DNA of 37,730 nt, from assembly GCA_903928895.1 (NCBI GenBank), contig CAIYSR010000078.1, forward strand, positions 1 through 37,730, read 5' to 3'. How positions within the stretch are numbered: the first letter of the stretch is position 1; each line of letters starts with the position of its first letter. The stretch is from an uncultured Rhodospirillales bacterium. GTDB lineage: Bacteria; Pseudomonadota; Alphaproteobacteria; Acetobacterales; Acetobacteraceae. Below, in pieces: positions 8,513 to 15,563 of this stretch. The notes below the pieces were generated by a model. It worked only from the letters and a program-made list of their open reading frames with translations, was not told the DNA's origin and did no database searches. The position numbers and the translations under genes were made by a program.

Positions 8513-10108
8513 TCAGCCGACGGCGAAATTCCGCGCCCGAAAATCCATCACGAACGACCGCGCCGGCGACCACGTGATATCCCGGCGCTTGGCGGTGAAA
8601 TTCGCCGTCTCATGCATCACCAGCACCGCCGGATCATCGCGCTCGACGATCTCAAGCACCCGCCGGAAATCCGCCGCCCGCGCGGCGATATCGGTCGAGG
8701 TCTGGATGCGCTCGATCAATGCCGCCGCCTCGGCGTTGCGCCAATAGCCTCCCTGCTCAAGCTCGCCATTGGCGCCGAACGTGGTCGGAAAAAACGACAC
8801 CGGATCGTTGAAAAACGCGGAGAAGGAGTTGTCGTTCATCGCCCGCTCGACCTTGCCATCCAGCACCTGGCCCCAGTTCTCCCGCATCTGCAAGTCGACA
8901 TTGATGCCCACCGCCTTCCACATCTCGACCAGGATCTGCGCCGTCGAAACCTGGTTGGTGTAGTAGTTCGCCAGCACCTTGAACGGGATCGGCTCGCCCC
9001 GGTAGCCGGCCTCGCCGAGCAGCCGCCGCGCCTCCGCCGGGTCGAACCCGATGCCCTTCCAGTCCGTCACATACATCGGGCCGAAATAGTCGAATTGCAG
9101 ACCATTGGGCACCCGCGTCCGTCCCCCCCAGATCGTCTCCACAATCACCTTGCGATCGACCGCATGGGCCAGCGCGCGGCGAATCCGCGGGTCCTTCAGA
9201 ATTTTGTGGTTCTGATCGAAAATCAGGCCGCGGATATTGGTGATCAGCCCGCCCACCACGTGATGCCGGGCGCTGCTCTCGATGCTCGGGATCTGGTCCG
9301 GCGTGATGTCGCAGGCGAAATCGAACTCGCCGGCCTTCAACCCGTTGATCCGGCTCGCCAACTCCGGCACTTCGAGAAAACGCAGCGTCTTGATCGGCGG
9401 CCGCCCGCCCCAGTAGCCATCGAACGCCTCCAGGATCAGCCGGTTCTCCGCGCGGTACTCGCTGACCTGATAGGGCCCCGTGCCCACCGGCTTGCGCGCC
9501 CAATCCATCCAGCCCGCCGCCTCGCGAAACCCGCGCGGATTGAGGATGCACCCCGTCCGCATCGACACCCGCCCCTCCAGCGTCACATCCGGCACCCGGT
9601 TGACGAACCGCACCGTATGGCTGTCGACGATCTCGATCTTCTCCAGCGCCGGATAGGCCGCCTTCGCCCCCGCCCGAACCTTCGCCGGCGCCCAGCGCGG
9701 ATCAGGCTTGCCGCCCGCTAGCGGCGTTTCATCCCCGGCCCCGAACAGCCGCTCGCCATAGCTCCACGCGACATCCTCGGCGGTGAAAGCGTCGCCATTG
9801 TGATGCTTCACGTTTTGCCGCAGGGTGAATTCCAGCGTGCGCCCGTCAATCCGCCGCCAGCTCTCCGCCAGCCCCGGACGCAGCCCGAGATCGCCCGTCC
9901 AGTTCGTGTCGATCAGCGGCTCGATGTAGAGATTGTAGTGCCGCGTCCCGACATTCGAAGCCTCAAACAAAATGTCGAGCGTGTTGGACGTCGCCAGCCG
10001 CTGCACCGCCACCGTCACCGTCGGACGCGTGTCCGACTGCGCCACCGCAAAACGCGGCAACGCGGCCGCAGCAGTCGCAATCGCGGTCCGGCGGGCAATA
10101 CGGGGCAT
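8513..10108 (-). CDS. Orphan family-5 ABC transporter solute-binding protein
   Basis: This 531-residue periplasmic solute-binding protein is of the DppA/OppA type (SBP_bac_5). The N-terminus MPRIARRTAIATAAAALPRFAVAQS is a twin-arginine-like signal ending AVAQ. The mature part has the family pattern LRPGLAESWRRIDGRTLEFT, then LRQNVKHHNGDAFTAEDV, and later DPRIRRALAHAVDRKVIVE. I choose ATG 10108 because GGAGA lies six bases upstream; an ATG at 10120 also fits and would use no good site. No permease or ATPase gene is adjacent, so it must work with a transporter elsewhere, or with the importer at 15.6-21.3 kb. The ligand could be a peptide, a sugar or an opine. Confidence 0.88.
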   Translation of the reverse strand: MPRIARRTAIATAAAALPRFAVAQSDTRPTVTVAVQRLATSNTLDILFEASNVGTRHYNLYIEPLIDTNWTGDLGLRPGLAESWRRIDGRTLEFTLRQNVKHHNGDAFTAEDVAWSYGERLFGAGDETPLAGGKPDPRWAPAKVRAGAKAAYPALEKIEIVDSHTVRFVNRVPDVTLEGRVSMRTGCILNPRGFREAAGWMDWARKPVGTGPYQVSEYRAENRLILEAFDGYWGGRPPIKTLRFLEVPELASRINGLKAGEFDFACDITPDQIPSIESSARHHVVGGLITNIRGLIFDQNHKILKDPRIRRALAHAVDRKVIVETIWGGRTRVPNGLQFDYFGPMYVTDWKGIGFDPAEARRLLGEAGYRGEPIPFKVLANYYTNQVSTAQILVEMWKAVGINVDLQMRENWGQVLDGKVERAMNDNSFSAFFNDPVSFFPTTFGANGELEQGGYWRNAEAAALIERIQTSTDIAARAADFRRVLEIVERDDPAVLVMHETANFTAKRRDITWSPARSFVMDFRARNFAVG

Positions 10109-10509
10109 GCTGGTCTCCATGAACACACGCCAGACATAGCCGGCCACGATTGCGAACATGTGATGGACCGGCGTCGGTTTCGTGACGGCCTCGCCTCTCA
10201 GCGGCAAAGGAAGCAGCAGGCAAGCGCTTCATTTTTGCAAAAAAGAAGCAAAAAACCCCGACCCATTCAGGCCCTGCGGTGGATGCGACCGACCATCTTC
10301 CCTTCGAAATCGCGCAGTCCGCAGCAACGGATCGGCAACCCATCAGGACTTCGCGCTTATCGATATCGGCACACCGGCAGATCACCACGCTCCTGTCCCG
10401 ATAGCACTCAACCCAAACCGCCGGAGCGAACGCGCAACTGGATAAGACTTTGGGGCAACATCACTTCAAATCGTTGAGCTCCACGGGATCATACCCCGAC
10501 CAGCCTGCC
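10109..10509. other. Gene-free stretch between FtsK 3' end and binding-protein 5' end
   Basis: These 401 bases hold repeat copy D (10219-10258) and no gene I can support; the short frames in it lack ribosome sites and family features. The left part (10109-10210) should carry the promoter of the orphan binding-protein gene on the - strand. Bases 10259-10445 are ordinary high-GC sequence. The + strand changes from C-rich to G-rich close to 10450-10510. Confidence 0.6.
10219..10258 (-). repeat. Dispersed hairpin element, copy D (inverted, imperfect)
   Basis: GGCAAGCGCTTC is followed by an imperfect hairpin (CTTCATTTTTG / CAAAAAAGAAG) and CAAAAAACCCC. It has the same orientation as copies C and H. 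It lies downstream of ftsK, which is transcribed leftwards, and upstream of the orphan binding-protein gene, so it can end ftsK transcription. Confidence 0.75.
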
Positions 10510-12948
10510 TCACTCGTCGTCTCCCCCGGTCCGCCGCGCGAGGACCTCGCGTTTGCCGACGTGGTTGGCGGGCGTGACGATGCCTTCCTTTTCCATTTGT
10601 TCGATGAGTTTGGCGGCACGGTTATAGCCGATGTTGAGGTGGCGCTGGAGGAAGCTGGTGGAGGCCTTGCCTTCGCGGCTGACGAGGTCAACCGCCTGGT
10701 CGAACATCGACATTTCGCTGTCGTAGCTGCCGCCGGCAGAGGCGGTATCGTCGTTGCCTTCGGGCATTTCGGTGACTTCGTCGACGTAGTCGGGCTCGCC
10801 CTGGGTGCGCAGGTGGGCGACGACGGCTTCGACTTCCTTGTCGGCGACGAAGGGGCCGTGGACGCGGCGGATGCGGCCGCCGAGCATCATGTAGAGCATG
10901 TCGCCCTGGCCGAGGAGTTGTTCGGCGCCCTGTTCGCCGAGGATTGTGCGGCTGTCGAACTTGCTGATGACGGTGAAGCTGATGCGGGTGGGGAAGTTGG
11001 CTTTGATGGTGCCGGTGATGACGTCGACCGAAGGGCGCTGGGTGGCCATGATGACGTGGATGCCGGCGGCGCGGGCCTTTTGCGCCAGGCGCTGGACGGC
11101 GATTTCGATTTCCTTGCCCGCGACCATCATGAGGTCGGCCATCTCGTCGATGACGACGACAACGAGGGGGAGTTTTTCGAGCGCGAGGGGTTGATCCTCG
11201 AAGACCGGTTTGCCGGTCTCGCTGTCGAAGCCAGTCTGGACGCGGCGGATGACGACTTCGCCGCGGGCGCGGGCTTCGGCGACGCGGTCGTTGTAGCCGG
11301 CGATGTTGCGCACGCCGAGCTGGGACATCGAGCGGTAGCGGCGGTCCATTTCGCCGCAGGCCCATTTGAGGGCGGTGACGGCCTTGGCGGGTTCGGTGAC
11401 GACGGGGGCGAGGAGGTGGGGGATGCCTTCGTAGATCGACAGCTCCAGCATCTTGGGGTCGATCATGATGAGGCGGCAGTCGTCGGGCGAGTGCTTGAAG
11501 AGCAGCGAGAGGATCATGGCATTGATGCCGACCGACTTGCCGGAGCCGGTGGTGCCGGCGACGAGGAGGTGAGGCATGCGGGCGAGATCGGCGATGATGG
11601 CTTCGCCGTCGATGGTTTGACCGAGCGCGAGGGGGAGCGTGGCCTGAGAGGTGATCCAGGGCTGGGAGTGCAGGAGTTCGGTGAAATAGACGGTTTCGCG
11701 CTTCTGGTTCGGCACCTCGATGCCGATGACGTTGCGGCCGGGGACGGTGGCGATGCGGACGGCGAGCACGGAGAGCGAGCGGGCGACATCGTCGGCGAGG
11801 CCGATGACGCGGGCGGCGCGAATGCCCGGCGCCGGTTCGAGCTCGAAGAGGGTGACGACGGGGCCGGCGGTGTGTTCGACGATGCGGCCTTCGACCCCGT
11901 ATTCGGCGAGCACGGTTTCGAGCAGGCGGGCGGTGGCGTCGAGCTGCTCGGTCGTGGGGCCGCCGAGGGTGGCGCGGTCGGGGGCGGGGGCGAGCAGGTC
12001 CATGGAGGGGAACTGCCACGTCTGTTCGAGCGGCAGCGGAATTTGCTCCGGGGCGGGCTTCTTCCCGGTGGCGGGTTTGGGGGCGCGCGCAGCGGCGCCG
12101 GGGAGGGGGGCGGGGCCGGCAATGGCGGAGGGGAAGGCGTTGGGCGCGGGCACCTGGGGGGCGCCGAGCCTGGGTTCGGCGCGGGTGGCGGCCGGCTGCG
12201 CCGGCGGTCGCGGGGGGGCGGCTTTGGTGGTGGTGGTGGCGCCGTCGATGCGGTGGAACAGGTGCACGCCGAATGCGGTGGCGCGTCGCCCGAGCCGGCC
12301 GAACAGCCCGGCACCGGCGCGGCCGTGGGTGACGCCGGTGCGGGCGACGGCGCGGGCGGTATGGTAGTCGCGCGCGGTCAGGCCGAGGGCGAGGAGGACC
12401 AGCAGCAAAGCGAGGATGGAGCCGAGTGCCGCCATGGCGATGCCGCCGTATGGGCCGAGCAGGTCGGTGCCGGCGGCGAGAGCGAGGCCGCCGATCAATC
12501 GTCCGGCGGCGCCGCCAGGGCCGGCGGCGGTGGGCCAGGGGCTATCAAGCGGAACGGCGGCCAGCAATGCGGCGAGGACGGGCAGGGCGGCAAGCAGGGC
12601 AGCGAGGCGAAGCGGCACGCCGCCAAGGCCGCGATGGGCGCCGATGCGCCAGGCCCAGGCGAAGGCCGCCAGGGCAGGCAGCGCGCCGGCGAGGCCGAAG
12701 CCCTGCAACAGCAGGTCGGCCGCGATGGCGCCGGGCAGCATGGCGTGGTTGTGGGCCGGGCGCAGGGTCGCGGTGTTGAGCGAGGGGTCGGCGGGGTCGT
12801 AGCTGGCGAGGGCGACGGCGAGCAGCACGCCGGCCGCGAGCAGCAGGCCGGCGGTGGCGCGGTCGAGCAGGATGCGCAGACGCGAATGCAGTTCCGGCGA
12901 TGCGAAGGCCGACGCGGGACCGGGACGGGTCTGGGCACCCAACGCCAT
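10510..12948 (-). CDS. ftsK: FtsK/SpoIIIE DNA translocase
   Basis: This 812-residue septal DNA pump resolves chromosome dimers and clears DNA at division. Hydrophobic helices fill the first ~185 residues (the membrane domain). A proline- and alanine-rich linker follows to about residue 310, and then the RecA-like motor. Its Walker A is GTTGSGKS near residue 468 and its Walker B is VVVVIDEMADLM. The C-terminal gamma domain holds YNRAAKLIEQMEKEGIV, the winged helix that reads KOPS sites. Length is typical for alphaproteobacteria and shorter than E. coli FtsK because of the linker. The ATG at 12948 has AGGAG nine bases upstream. It is downstream of the lactonase gene on the same strand, separated by 105 bases with a small tandem repeat. 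Confidence 0.96.
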   Translation of the reverse strand: MALGAQTRPGPASAFASPELHSRLRILLDRATAGLLLAAGVLLAVALASYDPADPSLNTATLRPAHNHAMLPGAIAADLLLQGFGLAGALPALAAFAWAWRIGAHRGLGGVPLRLAALLAALPVLAALLAAVPLDSPWPTAAGPGGAAGRLIGGLALAAGTDLLGPYGGIAMAALGSILALLLVLLALGLTARDYHTARAVARTGVTHGRAGAGLFGRLGRRATAFGVHLFHRIDGATTTTKAAPPRPPAQPAATRAEPRLGAPQVPAPNAFPSAIAGPAPLPGAAARAPKPATGKKPAPEQIPLPLEQTWQFPSMDLLAPAPDRATLGGPTTEQLDATARLLETVLAEYGVEGRIVEHTAGPVVTLFELEPAPGIRAARVIGLADDVARSLSVLAVRIATVPGRNVIGIEVPNQKRETVYFTELLHSQPWITSQATLPLALGQTIDGEAIIADLARMPHLLVAGTTGSGKSVGINAMILSLLFKHSPDDCRLIMIDPKMLELSIYEGIPHLLAPVVTEPAKAVTALKWACGEMDRRYRSMSQLGVRNIAGYNDRVAEARARGEVVIRRVQTGFDSETGKPVFEDQPLALEKLPLVVVVIDEMADLMMVAGKEIEIAVQRLAQKARAAGIHVIMATQRPSVDVITGTIKANFPTRISFTVISKFDSRTILGEQGAEQLLGQGDMLYMMLGGRIRRVHGPFVADKEVEAVVAHLRTQGEPDYVDEVTEMPEGNDDTASAGGSYDSEMSMFDQAVDLVSREGKASTSFLQRHLNIGYNRAAKLIEQMEKEGIVTPANHVGKREVLARRTGGDDE

Positions 12949-12962
12949 GGGGCGGCTCCTGA

Positions 12963-12998
12963 GAAAAGGTGAGGTCCGGGGAAAAGGTAAGGTCTGGG
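12963..12998 (-). repeat. 18-bp tandem near-repeat in the ftsK leader
   Basis: Two adjacent 18-base copies (12963-12980 and 12981-12998), each beginning GAAAAGGT on the + strand, differ at two positions. They lie 15-50 bases upstream of the ftsK start and so would be in its promoter or leader. No further function is evident. Confidence 0.6.
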
Positions 12999-13053
12999 AT
13001 GAAGTGTAGCGTACAAGAGGTTGAGGGGCGAAGAGGTTTGGCGGCGGACGGGG

Positions 13054-14082
13054 TCAGAGTTCGATGATCTCGACCCAGTTGGCGCCGCGGCCGACCGCGA
13101 TGGCACCGGTGGGGACGAGGACGCCGTCGGGCTCGATGGCGTAGCAGCCGAGGCGGCCGGAGCCGAGGCCGGCGCAGAGCAGGAACCGGCCGGAGGGAGC
13201 GATGGCGAAACCGCGCGGGGTGGGTTCGCTGGGCACGCGGCACAGCGGGGTGAGGGTGCCAGTGGTGGGGTCGATGGCGAAGCCGTTCAGCGTGTCGGTC
13301 AGGCGTTCGCTGGCGTAGAGGAAGCGACCGTCCGCGGTGACATGGATGTCGGCAGCCGCGACCGGCAGCGGAACCGCCGGGGGCAGCAGCGAGACGATCT
13401 GCCGCTGCGCCAGGGCTCCGGTGTCGGGGTCGCGCCCATAGGTGATGATGGTGCCGTCGAGTTCGTTGACGACGTAGAGCACCCGGCCGCCCTGGCCGAA
13501 GGCGAGGTGGCGCGGCCCGGCGCCGGCCGGGGTGCGGGCGGCGACCTGGACGGCGGGCGCGAGGCGGCCGGTGGCGGCGTCGAAGGCCTGGCACAGGATG
13601 GCGTCGCCGCCGAGGCTGGCGGCGTAGAGGAAGCGGTTGTCGGGGCTGGGCAGGGCGCTGTGCGCCTTGGGCGGGGTGGCGAGGATTTGCGCCGGGTCGC
13701 CGGCCAGACCGTTCTCGGTGATCGGGTTGGCTGCCAGTCTGGCGCCGCTGTACGAGGCGCTGAACAGGGTGCGGCCGGTCGCGTCGGTGCTGAGGTAGCA
13801 CATGCTGTCGGCCAGGGTGGCCAGGGACAGGAGGGTGAGTTTGCCGGTGGTGGGGTGGATGGCGAAGCTGGCGACCGGCCAGGGTTCGGCGCGGAGGCCG
13901 GCATAGAGGCGGCTGCGGTCGGGCGAGATCGCCAGCGGCAGGCTGCCGGCGGAGCGGGCATCGGTGCCGGGTACCTCGGTACGGTCGAGTTCGCGCAGCG
14001 CGCCGGTGGTCTGGTCGAAGGCCAGGGTGGTGATGTGCTGGTCGTCGGCGCAGGAGACGTAGACGATGGTACGTGGCGGCAT
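13054..14082 (-). CDS. Beta-propeller lactonase (6-phosphogluconolactonase/YbhE-like)
   Basis: This 342-residue cytoplasmic protein of the lactonase family (seven-bladed propeller, Pgl/YbhE type) opens sugar-acid lactones in known members. The start MPPRTIVYVSCADDQHITTL is the first blade. Repeated units such as LPLAISPDRSRLYAG, LPSPDNRFLYAASLGG, GPRHLAFGQGGRVLYVVNE and GFAIAPSGRFLLCAG mark successive blades. There is no signal peptide. It is divergent from the glucarate-dehydratase-like gene, with 70 bases between start codons. A shared promoter region and a joint role in sugar-acid catabolism are therefore likely: lactone opening followed by dehydration. The exact lactone is not readable. 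A 3-carboxymuconate lactonase role is a less likely alternative. Confidence 0.85.
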   Translation of the reverse strand: MPPRTIVYVSCADDQHITTLAFDQTTGALRELDRTEVPGTDARSAGSLPLAISPDRSRLYAGLRAEPWPVASFAIHPTTGKLTLLSLATLADSMCYLSTDATGRTLFSASYSGARLAANPITENGLAGDPAQILATPPKAHSALPSPDNRFLYAASLGGDAILCQAFDAATGRLAPAVQVAARTPAGAGPRHLAFGQGGRVLYVVNELDGTIITYGRDPDTGALAQRQIVSLLPPAVPLPVAAADIHVTADGRFLYASERLTDTLNGFAIDPTTGTLTPLCRVPSEPTPRGFAIAPSGRFLLCAGLGSGRLGCYAIEPDGVLVPTGAIAVGRGANWVEIIEL

Positions 14083-14152
14083 GAGGGTTCCCCGGGTGGC
14101 CGGATGCGGCGATGTGCGCGACTATGGCAGCCGGAGCAGGCGGGAGGAAACC

Positions 14153-15421
14153 ATGGCGCGAGGAATGCGGGTGGCGGAGGTGCGGGTGACGCCGATTGCG
14201 TTCCGCGACCCGCCGTTGCTGAACGTGGCCGGGGTGCATGAGCCGTGGGCGTTGCGCAGCATCATCGAGGTGGTGACCGAGGATGGGCTGGTCGGGCTCG
14301 GCGAGACCTATGGCGAAGAGGTGACGCTTGCCGACCTGCTGGCCTGCGCGCCGGCGCTGGTGGGGGTCGTTCCGTTCGATCTGAATGGGGTGCGGCGACG
14401 GATCAACGAAATCCTGCACGGGCATGACGAGGCGCCGGCGATGATCCCGGCCTCCGGCACGCGACGGGTGAATGTCGCGTTCGGGGCGTTCGAGGTGGCG
14501 ATGCTGGATTTGCAGGGGCAGTTTGCCGGGGTTCCGCTGCATGTGCTGCTCGGGGGCGCCGTGCGCGAGCGGGTGCCTTACAGCGCCTATCTGTTCTACA
14601 AGTTCGCCCGCCACCATGGCGATTCCGGCTATCCCACGGATGATTGGGGCGAGGCATTGAGCCATGCCCAGATGGTGGATCAGACGCGGCGGATGGTCAG
14701 CGACTACGGGTTCGGCTCGATCAAGCTGAAGGGGGGCGTGTTCGAGCCGGAGTATGAGATCGAGACGTTGCGGGCGATCAGGTCAGCCTTTCCGGATCAT
14801 CCGTTGCGGATCGACCCCAATGGCGGCTGGAGCGTGGCGACGACGTTGCGGGTGTTGCCGCAGCTTGACGGGTTGCTGGAGTATCTGGAGGACCCCACGG
14901 GGACGCTGGAGGAGATGGGGGAGGTGGCGAAGCAGGCCTCGATGCCGCTTGCGACCAACATGGTGACGGTGGAGTTCGGGCATATTCCGAAGACGCTGGC
15001 GCTGGGGGCGGTGCAGGTGATTTTGAGCGATCATCATTACTGGGGCGGGCTGCGGTCGACGCAGCAGCTGGGGCATCTGGGGCGGGTGTTCGGGCTGGGG
15101 ATTTCGATGCATTCGAACTCGCATCTGGGCATCAGCCTGGCGGCGATGACGCAGGTGGGCGCGACGTTGCCGAACCTCACCTATGCTGCGGATTCGCATT
15201 ATCCGTGGCAGGTGGACGAGGTCATCGCCGGCGGCAAGCTGCGCTTCGAGGGCGGTGCGCTGGCGTTGCCGCAGGGCCCGGGCCTGGGGGTGACGCTCGA
15301 TCGCACGGCGTTGGCCGCCCTGCACGCGAATTTCCTTGCCTGCGGCATCCGGCGTCGCGACGATGGCAGCGAGATGCGCAAGCACCAGCCGGACTGGCAG
15401 GGCGCGCGGCCAAGATTCTAA
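14153..15421 (+). CDS. Enolase-superfamily sugar-acid dehydratase, glucarate dehydratase-like
   Basis: This 422-residue protein is predicted to abstract the proton next to a carboxylate and eliminate water from an acid sugar. Its active-site layout is that of the glucarate dehydratase branch. It has K191-L-K193, metal ligands D221 (RIDPNGGW), E246 (YLEDP) and N269 (ATNM), and the D293 (SDHHY) / H320 (SMHSNSH) dyad, with spacings like those of E. coli GlucD. An N-terminal capping domain precedes the barrel. The ATG at 14153 has GGGAGG at ideal spacing. It diverges from the lactonase and precedes an ABC importer after repeat copy E. Glucarate or galactarate are guesses; other members of this branch accept other acid sugars. 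Its codons mostly end in G, unlike genes left of 10.5 kb. Confidence 0.87.
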   Translation: MARGMRVAEVRVTPIAFRDPPLLNVAGVHEPWALRSIIEVVTEDGLVGLGETYGEEVTLADLLACAPALVGVVPFDLNGVRRRINEILHGHDEAPAMIPASGTRRVNVAFGAFEVAMLDLQGQFAGVPLHVLLGGAVRERVPYSAYLFYKFARHHGDSGYPTDDWGEALSHAQMVDQTRRMVSDYGFGSIKLKGGVFEPEYEIETLRAIRSAFPDHPLRIDPNGGWSVATTLRVLPQLDGLLEYLEDPTGTLEEMGEVAKQASMPLATNMVTVEFGHIPKTLALGAVQVILSDHHYWGGLRSTQQLGHLGRVFGLGISMHSNSHLGISLAAMTQVGATLPNLTYAADSHYPWQVDEVIAGGKLRFEGGALALPQGPGLGVTLDRTALAALHANFLACGIRRRDDGSEMRKHQPDWQGARPRF

Positions 15422-15426
15422 TGGGT

Positions 15427-15497
15427 GAAAGTTTTTTGCTTCTTTTTTTCAAAAAAGAAGTGCTGTTCTTTTTTGAAAAAAAGAACCAAAAAACTTC
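15427..15497 (+). repeat. Dispersed hairpin element, copy E (full two-hairpin form)
   Basis: This is the clearest full copy. An outer stem AAGTTTTTTG (15429-15438) pairs with CAAAAAACTT (15487-15496). Hairpin 1 (15439-15460) is CTTCTTTTTT / AAAAAAGAAG. The linker is TGCT. Hairpin 2 (15465-15486) starts GTTC and closes GAAC. As RNA it would form a three-way junction. It lies six bases after the dehydratase stop and before the importer genes, so it may cut or weaken transcription between them. Confidence 0.88.
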
Positions 15498-15563
15498 TAT
15501 CCGATGGCTTCGGATTTGAATGTGCGATCCGGCACGGAGATGCCGGACCAAAGGGAGGCGATG

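Noticed and set aside
10361-10372. CGATATCGGCAC shared with 31265-31276 as a second dispersed repeat
   Set aside because: Only twelve bases match and the flanks differ, so chance cannot be excluded.
10440-10560. Replication origin at the strand-composition switch
   Set aside because: There is no dnaA, no cluster of DnaA boxes, no AT-rich unwinding region and none of the usual origin neighbours; the G-rich segment also ends within about 6.5 kb.
10450-12972. Very long open frames opposite ftsK, and similar ones opposite rsmB-like, guaA and glnE (up to 970 codons)
   Set aside because: They are antisense shadows caused by high G+C. Their translations are low-complexity Gly/Ala/Arg/Val-rich strings without family motifs, while the opposite strand encodes complete known proteins.
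15425-15502. Lys/Phe-rich mini-proteins read from the T/A-rich hairpin elements
   Set aside because: The same Phe-Lys string appears at every copy of the repeat in several frames and strands; it is the translation of a structured non-coding element.
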